From an uncultured Alphaproteobacteria bacterium (GTDB lineage: Bacteria; Pseudomonadota; Alphaproteobacteria; Rhodobacterales; Rhodobacteraceae), in contig CAKMZE010000014.1 in assembly GCA_929200295.1 (NCBI GenBank), forward strand, positions 2,280 to 17,269: DNA of 14,990 nucleotides, read 5' to 3'. Positions 6,864 through 13,525 of the stretch are shown here, in pieces. The stretch's first letter is position 1, and every line of letters begins with the position of its first letter. The notes beneath the pieces are model-generated. The model did no database searches and was not told the origin of the DNA. It worked only from the letters and a program-made list of their open reading frames with translations. The position numbers and the translations under genes were made by a program.

Positions 6864-6868
6864 CTCCT
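6864..6868 (-). promoter_or_regulatory. Ribosome binding site overlapping the upstream stop, for a TTG start
   Basis: On the minus strand the nuclease gene ends GTA-TAG and the stop runs directly into AGGAG, giving TATAGGAG. Seven bases later comes TTG (6856-6854), in frame with the membrane-protein gene. This is a near-perfect site and spacing, so the TTG is chosen as the start. Ribosomes ending the nuclease would sit on this site, which implies translational coupling. Confidence 0.75.
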
Positions 6869-8195
6869 ATACAATGTCTTGGGCGAATGCGGGTTGGTTT
6901 GGGGTATCCTCATGTTTGATCCGCGGCGCGGGTTTGCGCCAAGCGGTTAAAGATTGCCCAACCTCGCGGTAAAATGCAGGCACAGCCTGTTCCAAATCGG
7001 TAATAAAATTAGCCCGCTGCGTAAAACGCGCACCCAACCGCCAGGCATAAAATACTTCGAACCGCCGCACTTGCAGCCCGGTTTTGTCCGCCTCAGCCAA
7101 CGCAGGATCAGCACGCAGTTGCGAGAAGGAAAATACCGTCGCTTCACTACGGCCCGGCCAGAGCAGGCGGATATGTAAATCCTCAGTTTGCTCAGTATGG
7201 ATCTGCCGCAAGAGCCAGTTGACCCGCGCCTTTGTCGAGACTTTGTCTTCTGGGGCTTTCAAGGACATGCCCACATCAACTGTTCGACGCGTCAGATCCG
7301 CCGTGATATCGAGGGCCGCAGCAGCGCCAGGGATTTGCAGAGCGGTTGATAAACACCCATCTTGACAGAGCGTCTCTAAAGCCGCTTTTTCACGCAACGC
7401 TAGGTCTTGGGCGTGTTTGCGCGGGATCGCCTCGCTCACCATCACGTCGGTTTGGCGCGAGAGTATCAAGGCTAAATCGCGGGTTTCTTGATGCCAGGCC
7501 TGAACAACATCGCGCGCATCGCTTGATTTTGCAGGAATGCGCCCGCCAGCGGTCACCAGCTTGTTAAGCTCGTTCCATGCGGGTGGCATGCGCTCAAACC
7601 CTTTTACGCCGGCGCTGTCATGGGCGAGAAAACGGCGCAGCTCGGACAAGAGATAAACTTGGTCAGGATCTGCGACACCCGCGTTGCCTAAGAGCAAATC
7701 GGTTTCTGTCAGGATCGACATCCATGACCAATGGAAAACAGGGATTTTTAGACGGCTTTTGCGCACAGGCTCGAGCGGGTGAATTTGTGCGTCAGAGGTG
7801 AACTGGTTTGAAATGGTGATCACACAATCTGCGCCAACCTCTTTAGCAAGACTTCTGTAACGTTCAATTTGCGCGGCATCCAGTGCGGCGTTGCCAATCT
7901 TTGCCTCGATAAGGGCGCGCCACTGGTTCTTGCCATTGCTGCATATGATAACCCCATCGGGGCGGTCTTTGATAAGTGTTTTCTCGGTTTTAAAAACGAC
8001 CTCTGTATAGCACGCGATCTGCGTCCGTTTGCCAACGCGATGACCGACGCGCGCTAATAACTGTGCGCCAAATTCGTTGACGCGCGAGAGGCAGGATAAA
8101 AAGATTGCCGTTGCGCGCCCTTCTTTTGACGTCGTGGCAAGAACCGGAAATAACCGTGCCGGTTCGCCTTGCTTCATGTCATGTGGTAAAGCCAT
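6867..8195 (-). CDS. PD-(D/E)XK nuclease-like protein, unknown biological role
   Basis: A 442-residue soluble protein. The N-terminal half shows the layout of the PD-(D/E)XK nuclease fold: E65 (CYTEVVF), D80 (DRPDGVI), E97-A-K99 (RALIEAKIG) and Q109 on the next helix (AAQIERYR). The strand DCVITISNQF follows. The rest (about 180-440) is mixed helix and strand with no motif I recognise. It contains the segment KARVNWLLRQI and a later FEVFYAWRLGARF block. A metal-dependent nuclease acting on DNA or RNA is likely. The ATG at 8195 is preferred because a GGGGGGAT site precedes it; the open frame runs about 53 codons further up into the yigZ-like gene without a good start. Similar proteins appear to be widespread in alphaproteobacteria from memory, with function unknown. 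Followed by the coupled membrane protein. Confidence 0.8.
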   Translation of the reverse strand: MALPHDMKQGEPARLFPVLATTSKEGRATAIFLSCLSRVNEFGAQLLARVGHRVGKRTQIACYTEVVFKTEKTLIKDRPDGVIICSNGKNQWRALIEAKIGNAALDAAQIERYRSLAKEVGADCVITISNQFTSDAQIHPLEPVRKSRLKIPVFHWSWMSILTETDLLLGNAGVADPDQVYLLSELRRFLAHDSAGVKGFERMPPAWNELNKLVTAGGRIPAKSSDARDVVQAWHQETRDLALILSRQTDVMVSEAIPRKHAQDLALREKAALETLCQDGCLSTALQIPGAAAALDITADLTRRTVDVGMSLKAPEDKVSTKARVNWLLRQIHTEQTEDLHIRLLWPGRSEATVFSFSQLRADPALAEADKTGLQVRRFEVFYAWRLGARFTQRANFITDLEQAVPAFYREVGQSLTAWRKPAPRIKHEDTPNQPAFAQDIV

Positions 8196-8253
8196 AAAAT
8201 ATCCCCCCACGCATATCATGCAGAGGAGGGGTGAAATTACAACCCATGGGCGT

Positions 8254-8601
8254 TTATCTGTCGATCCACAACCGCACGGCATCCTGCACACGGCGAAACC
8301 GATCCCCGCCAAGCTTTGTGCCACCAAACCACCGCGTGACGACAACAATTTCACCGATGAGCCGCTCGCGCTCGAGCATGCGCAAAATCACAAGACCCGC
8401 ACCGCTCTCACCATCATCATTTTTCAGCTGCGTGCCATCTGGCAGGATCACGGCCCAACTATTATGCGTGGCCTTGGCAAATTTCTTTTTGCGACAAAGG
8501 GTTTTGAGAAAGGCTTTTGCCTCCTCCGCAGACCCAACAGCCCCGCCGGACACTGCGTATTTTGAGCCCCTGTCACGCAACGCATTTTCAATGATGTGCA
8601 T
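8254..8601 (-). CDS. YigZ/IMPACT family protein, single UPF0029 domain
   Basis: The sequence carries the UPF0029 (IMPACT N-terminal) signature: SKYAVSGGAVGSAEEAKAFL, then ATHNSWAVILPD, NDDGESGAG, and IVVVTRWFGGTKLGGDRF. With the ATG at 8601 the product has 115 residues; an in-frame TTG at 8613 would add four. E. coli YigZ-type proteins are about 200 residues with a second DUF1949 domain, absent here, so this is a short single-domain form. Members of the family are linked to translation control and ribosome-related functions, but the bacterial role is unclear. It lies 42 bases after dgkA, with a hairpin in the gap, and 58 bases before the nuclease-like gene, so it may share their transcript. 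Confidence 0.85.
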   Translation of the reverse strand: MHIIENALRDRGSKYAVSGGAVGSAEEAKAFLKTLCRKKKFAKATHNSWAVILPDGTQLKNDDGESGAGLVILRMLERERLIGEIVVVTRWFGGTKLGGDRFRRVQDAVRLWIDR

Positions 8602-8620
8602 CAGATGGTCCAAAATGTAG

Positions 8621-8639
8621 GATGGGCAATTTGCCCATC
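8621..8639. repeat. 19-bp hairpin between dgkA and the yigZ-like gene
   Basis: Arms GATGGGCAA (8621-8629) and TTGCCCATC (8631-8639) are perfectly complementary around one central base, giving a strong small hairpin on either strand. On the minus strand it follows the dgkA stop and precedes CCTACATTTT, too few T for a textbook terminator. It may be a weak terminator or processing site, or a copy of a dispersed intergenic palindrome. No second copy is in the window. Confidence 0.6.
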
Positions 8640-8643
8640 GCTG

Positions 8644-9003
8644 TTAAAAAATCAACCCACAGATCACACAGACCCAAGCGACACCAACGGCAATCGCCGT
8701 GACGGCAACAGCCGCAGAGCCACAATCCTTCGCTTGACGCGCCAGATCACGTTTTTCAGGGCCGATATCATCCACAATCCGCTCAATCGCGGTATTCACA
8801 CATTCCGCAGCGAGGATCAGAATACCCCCCATCAACAGCAGGCCCCGCTCTGCACCTGATAAGGGCAAGGCAAAGGCAAGCACTGCAAATACAGCATTGG
8901 CAACCAGCCATTGGGTTAGGGAATGCTCGGTTTTATAAACATGTAAAAGTCCGTCCCATGACCAAATTGCCCGCTGTTTGATCCGTGTGAGTTGTTGCCA
9001 CAT
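8644..9003 (-). CDS. dgkA: Diacylglycerol kinase, DgkA type
   Basis: A 119-residue integral membrane protein matching prokaryotic DgkA in length and layout, with a short amphipathic N-terminus and three membrane helices (about 32-49, 53-70 and 97-117). The hallmark block AECVNTAIERIVDD (66-79) carries E67, N70 and E74, with the same seven-residue Glu spacing as E69 and E76 in the E. coli enzyme. AKDCGSAAV (91-99) supplies the conserved Lys-Asp pair. It phosphorylates diacylglycerol to phosphatidic acid in the inner membrane and so recycles lipid released by envelope-modifying reactions. An AAAGGGGCGG ribosome site precedes the ATG. It lies 64 bases downstream of ribH on the same strand. Confidence 0.95.
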   Translation of the reverse strand: MWQQLTRIKQRAIWSWDGLLHVYKTEHSLTQWLVANAVFAVLAFALPLSGAERGLLLMGGILILAAECVNTAIERIVDDIGPEKRDLARQAKDCGSAAVAVTAIAVGVAWVCVICGLIF

Positions 9004-9067
9004 AATACCGCCCCTTTTCTTTACGCATAGGTTTAGGGATCACAGCGTTTCCGCCAAGCTTTATCCG

Positions 9068-9505
9068 CTATACGGCGAACAAGCGCTGTCGGGTTTGGCT
9101 AATTTGCAACGCTGCTTGCGCCGCCTCCCGCCCCTTTAATTTGAAATGTGCCGCATAGATACCCCGGTGGTGGGCCGTGTCTTGAAACTGGTGCGGTGTC
9201 AGGGATACCGATAAAACAGGCACACCGGTCTCAAGCCCCGCGCGCATCAACCCATCGACGACAGCCTGCGCTACAAACTCGTGGCGGTAAATGCCACCAT
9301 CCACGACCAATGCGGCCGCGATCACAGCTTGATATTTGCCAGTTGCAGCCAAGTCGCGCGCCATTAATGGCATCTCAAAGGCGCCGGGCACAGTGACTAT
9401 ATCAATCTCTTCTGGCGCGACCAGTTCGGTAATCCCGTCGAGTGCTTGCGACACAATTTCATGATGCCAGTTTGCTTGAATAAATGCGTATTTTGTGCGT
9501 GTCAT
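9068..9505 (-). CDS. ribH: 6,7-dimethyl-8-ribityllumazine synthase, RibH2 type
   Basis: A 145-residue lumazine synthase that makes 6,7-dimethyl-8-ribityllumazine, the last precursor of riboflavin. Visible elements are YAFIQANWHHEIV (6-18) with the substrate-stacking Trp, VPGAFEMP (39-46), and VVDGGIYRHEFVAQAVVDGLM (67-87) with the candidate catalytic His75. LSVSLTPHQF (98-107) completes the set. The GGIYRHEFVA form and the HFKLKGREAAQAALQI end match the RibH2 (Brucella type II) group rather than the usual GTTPHYD-type enzyme. The ATG at 9505 has AAAGGAC seven bases upstream; a longer frame to a GTG at 9535 is less likely. An FMN riboswitch lies about 100 bases upstream. No other riboflavin genes are nearby, so this is a stand-alone, riboswitch-controlled copy. 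Confidence 0.95.
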   Translation of the reverse strand: MTRTKYAFIQANWHHEIVSQALDGITELVAPEEIDIVTVPGAFEMPLMARDLAATGKYQAVIAAALVVDGGIYRHEFVAQAVVDGLMRAGLETGVPVLSVSLTPHQFQDTAHHRGIYAAHFKLKGREAAQAALQISQTRQRLFAV

Positions 9506-9568
9506 TTTGATGTCCTTTGCGTCACAACACGTCACTCAAAGCGCGATCCCGCAGCACATCGACACTCA

Positions 9569-9590
9569 CGCACAGCTATATAGCTCTGCG
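9569..9590 (-). repeat. 22-base near-palindrome in the ribH leader
   Basis: Eleven-base arms meet at a TATA centre. The inner 12 bases (AGCTATATAGCT, 9574-9585) are a perfect palindrome and the outer arms pair except for one G-G mismatch. It lies between the FMN aptamer and the ribH ribosome site, where the expression platform should be. No run of U follows it, so it is not a simple terminator stem. Confidence 0.5.
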
Positions 9591-9607
9591 CAGGATAGAT
9601 GCTCCAC

Positions 9608-9745
9608 GTTCTCTCTCATCCGGACTATTACCGTCGGCTCAGGCTTTGCACCTGATCTGCTGTCACCTCTGATCAGAGGCCGCTCGCGGGCTCATGGGGC
9701 CTGCCCATTTACCGCCGGTGGGGAATTGTACCCCGCCCTGAGAAC
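9608..9745 (-). promoter_or_regulatory. FMN riboswitch (RFN element) controlling ribH
   Basis: Read on the minus strand, the closing P1 arms are GTTCTC (from 9745) and GAGAAC (ending 9608). The conserved RFN segments occur in order: AGGGCGGGG then CCCCACCGGCGGTAA, then AGCCCGCGAGCG, then GACAGCAGATC with AGGTG, then GAGCCGACGGTAATAGTC, then CGGATGAGAGAGAAC. This is a complete FMN aptamer. It should repress ribH when FMN is plentiful. No strong terminator lies between the aptamer and ribH, so control may act at translation initiation, but this is not certain. It starts about 40 bases after the stop of the M48 protease gene. Confidence 0.96.
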
Positions 9746-9786
9746 AACGCGACTGTGCAAAGGTCAGGCAAGGGGCGCAAGGGCAA

Positions 9787-10527
9787 TCACAACCCCATTC
9801 CTGCGGCGGTTGCGCGCACGGTCTCCACACGGTCAGCATTCGCAGGATGCGTGCCAAGGAACCGATTGCCAGGATCAGGGATCTGGGTGAAAAATGCAGC
9901 GCCGCGAACCGGGTCATATCCGGCGCGCGCAGCGATTTCAGTGCCCATGGCATCGGCTTCCAACTCAAAGCTCTTTGAATAGCTCCGCGCACCTATGACG
10001 GCACCAAACTCTTGTGCGGCTTGCACGGCTTCCGCGTTGCCCGCACCAAAAACCCCGGCGACTTGGCCAAAGATTGTCGCGCCAAAGGTGGCGTTCTGTC
10101 GTTGCAGTTGCAGATGCCCGCGAATGTGATGGGCGGCTTCATGGCTCATGATAAATGCCATCTCATCGCGGTTGCGCACGGCAACGATCAGCGGCACGGT
10201 AAAGGCGATGATTGGGCGGCCTGTGTCATCAAGGGTTTGGAACGCATTGGGTGGCGCATCGGGGCTTTTATCAACCACGATCTGAAAGTCGCAGTTGCGT
10301 TGCGGCGAACGTTCTTTGCAAATTTGTTCGGCTACAGGTTCAACGGTTTCAATCACGGCCAAGAAATCGCGCACAGCCTGACGCCCTGCGGCCCGGCTTG
10401 CGGCACGTTCAGCTGCAGTGAGTGGGCGTGTCTCGGAAGGGGCAGAGGCGTTCGGCTCTGGTGCGCGCGGCGTGATTGCACAGCCCGCAAGGCAAAGACA
10501 TACGACTATAGACCACCGAACTATCAT
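9787..10527 (-). CDS. M48 family zinc metalloprotease, lipoprotein
   Basis: A 246-residue protein with a short lipoprotein signal. The lipobox L13-A-G-C16 predicts acylation at Cys16 and anchoring to a membrane facing the periplasm. The peptidase domain has HEAAH (129-133) as the HExxH zinc site, and FELEADAMG with E188 as likely third ligand and D192 as the conserved partner. It ends with the GTHPANADRVE block usual in the M48 family. It resembles the protease domain of BepA/LoiP-type envelope quality-control proteases but has no TPR repeats. The N-terminal linker (about 20-40) is Pro/Ala/Ser-rich. The gene is divergent from the histone-deacetylase-like gene, and the FMN riboswitch of ribH begins just past its stop. 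Confidence 0.93.
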   Translation of the reverse strand: MIVRWSIVVCLCLAGCAITPRAPEPNASAPSETRPLTAAERAASRAAGRQAVRDFLAVIETVEPVAEQICKERSPQRNCDFQIVVDKSPDAPPNAFQTLDDTGRPIIAFTVPLIVAVRNRDEMAFIMSHEAAHHIRGHLQLQRQNATFGATIFGQVAGVFGAGNAEAVQAAQEFGAVIGARSYSKSFELEADAMGTEIAARAGYDPVRGAAFFTQIPDPGNRFLGTHPANADRVETVRATAAGMGL

Positions 10528-10729
10528 ATATGTATTCCACCCATTAAAACCTCACGTGCACCTTTAAGCTGTGCCCATAGCTCTGACCAGACTGATCTGA
10601 TCATATTTACGCGATCACAGCCCGGCTGACCATCATTGGCAAACCATATAAGCAAAGCTAAGCTTACTGACATATTTACAGGTGCCACCGATGCAGAGCG
10701 GGGTGTCGAGAAAACTGAGCGAGGGGATA
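10528..10729. promoter_or_regulatory. Divergent promoter region between M48 protease and HDAC-like genes
   Basis: About 200 bases separate the two divergent starts. Short inverted repeats TGATC-T-GATCA (10593-10603) and AAGCT-A-AGCTT (10655-10665) are present. A weak promoter-like pair, TTGGCA (10636) and TAAGCT (10659) with a 17-base spacer, points toward the HDAC-like gene. None of these is strong enough to assign a regulator. Confidence 0.35.
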
Positions 10730-11830
10730 ATGACGACAGGTTTCTTTTGGGATGAGCGCTGCTTTTGGCATGGTGGTGGGTATTATGCAGGGATGTTACC
10801 TGTGGCCGGGCTTGTGCAGCCCTTAGATGGCGGTCTGCCAGAAAACCCAGAAAGCAAACGACGGCTCAAAAACCTGCTTGAGATGACCGGCCTTGCATCT
10901 GATCTTGCTATGCAAGGGGCAGATCCCGCGACACAGGCTGATCTGCGCAGGGTACATCCGCAAAGCTATCTCGACGCGTTCAAGGCCCTGTCAGATGCAA
11001 ATGGCGGAGAGTTAGGGCGCCGCGCGCCCTTTGGCCCCGGCGGCTATGAGATCGCGGCGCAATCCGCAGGGCTGGCAAAGGCGGCACTTGCGGCTGTTTT
11101 GGATGGGTCACGTCAAAACGCCTATGCGTTGTCACGCCCCCCGGGGCATCATTGCCTGCCAGACATGCCAAATGGGTTTTGCCTACTGGCCAATATCGCG
11201 ATTGCGATTGAGGCCGCGCGGCACACTAAACGTGCGGTACGTTTTGCTGTGCTGGATTGGGATGTGCATCATGGCAATGGGACCGAGGCGATCTTTTATG
11301 ATCGGGATGATGTGCTCACGGTATCGCTGCACCAAGACCGCAATTATCCGATGGATACCGGCGGATTTGATGATCGCGGTGTGGGTGCAGGGCTGGGGTA
11401 TAACCTCAATATCCCGCTCCCTCCCGGTACCGGGCACGATGGGTATCGCGACGCGATGGCACGATTAGCGCTGCCTGCCATTCGCCGCTTTGCACCCGAT
11501 GTGCTGATCATTGCTTGCGGTTTTGATGCGGCTGCGAATGACCCGCTTGGGCGCATGCTCGCCCATCAAGGGACATTCCAAGCGATGACGCAGCAGGTCA
11601 TGGCATTGGCAGATGATGTTTGCGATGGTCGCTTGGTCATGGTGCATGAGGGCGGCTATTCAGAAACATATGTGCCATTTTGCGGCCATGCGGTTTTACA
11701 AGAAATGGCGGGCAGCCAGATTACAGCACCTGACCCATTTGGCGATGTCTTTCATCTGCGCCAACCCGATGCTGCTTTTGATCGATTTTTGGATCAGCAC
11801 ATAAAAGCACTGGAAGACGCGCTGGCCTGA
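10730..11830 (+). CDS. Histone-deacetylase-family amidohydrolase (class II, acetylpolyamine amidohydrolase-like)
   Basis: A 366-residue zinc hydrolase of the HDAC/AcuC/AphA superfamily. The catalytic His pair is in SRPPGHH (H140, H141), zinc ligands are D178 and H180 in LDWDVHHGNGT and D266 in CGFDAA, and the active-site Tyr is in HEGGYSE (Y310). The DWDVHHGNGT form and the GYNLNIPLPPGTG block fit the class II bacterial HDAC-like group. It removes acetyl or related acyl groups from amines such as polyamines or lysines; the substrate is not evident. The ATG at 10730 follows GAGGGG at a usable distance; a GTG at 10682 would add 16 residues. It probably heads an operon with the nitroreductase (35-base gap) and the EI24 protein. 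Confidence 0.93.
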   Translation: MTTGFFWDERCFWHGGGYYAGMLPVAGLVQPLDGGLPENPESKRRLKNLLEMTGLASDLAMQGADPATQADLRRVHPQSYLDAFKALSDANGGELGRRAPFGPGGYEIAAQSAGLAKAALAAVLDGSRQNAYALSRPPGHHCLPDMPNGFCLLANIAIAIEAARHTKRAVRFAVLDWDVHHGNGTEAIFYDRDDVLTVSLHQDRNYPMDTGGFDDRGVGAGLGYNLNIPLPPGTGHDGYRDAMARLALPAIRRFAPDVLIIACGFDAAANDPLGRMLAHQGTFQAMTQQVMALADDVCDGRLVMVHEGGYSETYVPFCGHAVLQEMAGSQITAPDPFGDVFHLRQPDAAFDRFLDQHIKALEDALA

Positions 11831-11865
11831 CCCTATCTAGAGGCTAGGCTATTGGGGACAAAATA

Positions 11866-12444
11866 ATGCTCAAACCAAATGATGCCGCGATGGCATTCCT
11901 GTTGACCAGGCGATCACGCCCGGCAAAGACCTTGACCGGGCCTGTGCCTGACCGCGAAGCACTTGAGGTATTGCTCACCGCCGCGGCGCGCAGCCCCGAT
12001 CACGGGAAGCTCGAGCCATGGCGCTTTATCGTCTTACAAGACGCAGCCTTGGCCCGGCTTGCAGAGCTGGTGCCACAGCGCGGGCTAACGCTTGAGCTGG
12101 ATGATGAGCAAATTACCAAAGCCGTGAACGCCTTTTTGCATGCGCAGTTGGTGGTAGCGGTTATTGCCTCGCCCAAGCCATCGCTTAAGGTGCCCAAGGT
12201 TGAGCAAAGCTATTCAGCAGGCGCTGTCTGCCTTTCGCTGGTGAACGCATCTCTTGCCGCAGGCTGGGGGGCAAACTGTTTGTCTGTCTGGGCCAGCCAT
12301 GACCGTGCATTTGTTGAATATGGTTTGGGTTTAAGCGAACAGGAAAGTGTCGCAGGCTTTATCCATATCGGAACAGAAACCACCCCACCACCAGAGCGCC
12401 CACGCCCTGATATTGAGGCCCTCACTGAATGGTGTGATCGCTAA
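11866..12444 (+). CDS. Nitroreductase family protein, YdjA-like
   Basis: A 192-residue FMN-dependent oxidoreductase of the compact YdjA-type nitroreductase branch. FLLTRRSRPAKTL (11-23) is the N-terminal FMN-phosphate contact, and AARSPDHGKLEPWRFIVL (40-57) is the typical RSPDHGxLxPWRF signature. AAGWGANCLSVWA (about 131-143) is the glycine-containing loop, and GFIHIGTE (about 159-166) the C-terminal strand. It likely uses NAD(P)H to reduce nitro or quinone-like compounds, with the natural substrate unknown. A GGGGAC site precedes the ATG. Its stop overlaps the start of the next gene (TAATG), so the two are translationally coupled. Confidence 0.93.
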   Translation: MLKPNDAAMAFLLTRRSRPAKTLTGPVPDREALEVLLTAAARSPDHGKLEPWRFIVLQDAALARLAELVPQRGLTLELDDEQITKAVNAFLHAQLVVAVIASPKPSLKVPKVEQSYSAGAVCLSLVNASLAAGWGANCLSVWASHDRAFVEYGLGLSEQESVAGFIHIGTETTPPPERPRPDIEALTEWCDR

Positions 12445-13130
12445 TGTTGACGATCCTCGCGGCCTTTACAAAAGCTGTGCTACAACTCCCCGAAGCCGAA
12501 TTTCGACGCGTGCTTTTGCGGGGTATTGGGCTTGCGCTGGCATTGCTCATAGGCGCGAGTATCTCGGTATTTTGGATGATCCAGTTGCTTGCAAGCGGAT
12601 CAGACATGTTCCCTTGGCTTGCGAGTTTGGCAAGTTGGGGTGGCGCGCTATTGATGGTTGTGTTGATGGGGTTCTTGATGATCCCTGTCGCCTCGGCGAT
12701 CACGTCGTTTTATCTTGATGATGTGGCACATGCGGTTGAGGCAAAGCATTATCCGACACTGACGCCTGCGCCGTCTTTGCCATTTCGCGAAATACTGCGC
12801 GATACGGTGGGGTTCTTGGGCATCATCATCGGGCTCAACCTTGTTGCTTTGATTTTTTACCCATTCATGGGGCCGCTTGCGGTGCCGGCATATTTTGCGC
12901 TGAACGGTTATCTGTTGGGGCGCGAGTACTTTCAGATGGCGGCCATGCGCCGCATAGGCCGCGCGGCAGCGGTGCAATTACGGCGCAAACATAGCGGTCT
13001 GATCTGGCTCGCAGGGTGCCTCATGGCACTGCCGTTAAGCTTGCCGCTTGTGAACCTCATCATCCCGATCCTTGGGGCGGCGACTTTTACCCATTTGTTT
13101 CACAAATTGGATAGCCCTAATTCCCGTTGA
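12444..13130 (+). CDS. EI24 / CysZ-like integral membrane protein
   Basis: A 228-residue membrane protein with hydrophobic blocks at about 27-49, 64-90, 121-152 and 185-217. The family signatures are the motif FYLDDVAHAVEAKHYP (89-104) and NGYLLGREYFQMAAMRR (154-170). These place it in the EI24 domain family that includes the sulfate transporter CysZ, though no sulfate-assimilation gene is nearby and a sulfate role should not be assumed. The start overlaps the nitroreductase stop. The 3' end overlaps the convergent DUF1467 gene by 14 bases. Confidence 0.88.
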   Translation: MLTILAAFTKAVLQLPEAEFRRVLLRGIGLALALLIGASISVFWMIQLLASGSDMFPWLASLASWGGALLMVVLMGFLMIPVASAITSFYLDDVAHAVEAKHYPTLTPAPSLPFREILRDTVGFLGIIIGLNLVALIFYPFMGPLAVPAYFALNGYLLGREYFQMAAMRRIGRAAAVQLRRKHSGLIWLAGCLMALPLSLPLVNLIIPILGAATFTHLFHKLDSPNSR

Positions 13131-13404
13131 ACGCAGGGGTGGCCATCCGGTCAAACCAGTCAAGATCGCGTACTGTGATCACGCCCGACATAATGGTGCC
13201 TGCGATCAACACCCAGATCACCGCAGCCCAAAGCGTGGTGATCTTTGCCTTGCGCCGCAGCTGAGGATCAGCGGGCGCGGATGACGGGGTGCCGGGCGTA
13301 ATATCGCCTGCATCGCCTTGGGTCACCATGCGCAGCGGGAGCACCACGAAAAACACCATGAACCACACGATGGCAAAGAGAACGATGGCTGATGTAATTC
13401 CCAT
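13117..13404 (-). CDS. DUF1467 family small membrane protein
   Basis: A 95-residue protein with two membrane helices, at about 4-25 (TSAIVLFAIVWFMVFFVVLPLR starting near residue 4) and 57-78. A polar Pro/Ala/Ser-rich linker joins them. The FFVVLPLRM(V/R)TQ motif after the first helix is typical of the alphaproteobacterial DUF1467 family. GAGGTG precedes the ATG at a good distance. Function is unknown. It overlaps the EI24 gene tail to tail and stands apart from other minus-strand genes. Confidence 0.88.
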   Translation of the reverse strand: MGITSAIVLFAIVWFMVFFVVLPLRMVTQGDAGDITPGTPSSAPADPQLRRKAKITTLWAAVIWVLIAGTIMSGVITVRDLDWFDRMATPAFNGN

Positions 13405-13525
13405 GTGGGCACCTCATTTATAAGACTTCAACGGTACTCTTATGCTTTAAGGTGATGTATTGAGCAACATTGACAACCCTTAGCCTGCGTATAAGCTGAT
13501 TTATATCATTAGGGAGGGGAACAAA

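Noticed and set aside
8077..8565. Plus-strand open frame of 162 codons across the nuclease/yigZ junction
   Set aside because: Covers two real minus-strand genes and their gap; composition looks non-coding.
10012..10629. Plus-strand open frame of 205 codons opposite the M48 protease
   Set aside because: Antisense to a gene with a complete HExxH site and lipobox; no recognisable domain.
13470..13495. TTGACA and TATAAG as a promoter for the small secreted protein
   Set aside because: Both boxes look good but the spacer is only 14 bases, too short for a normal sigma-70 promoter; kept out of the feature list.
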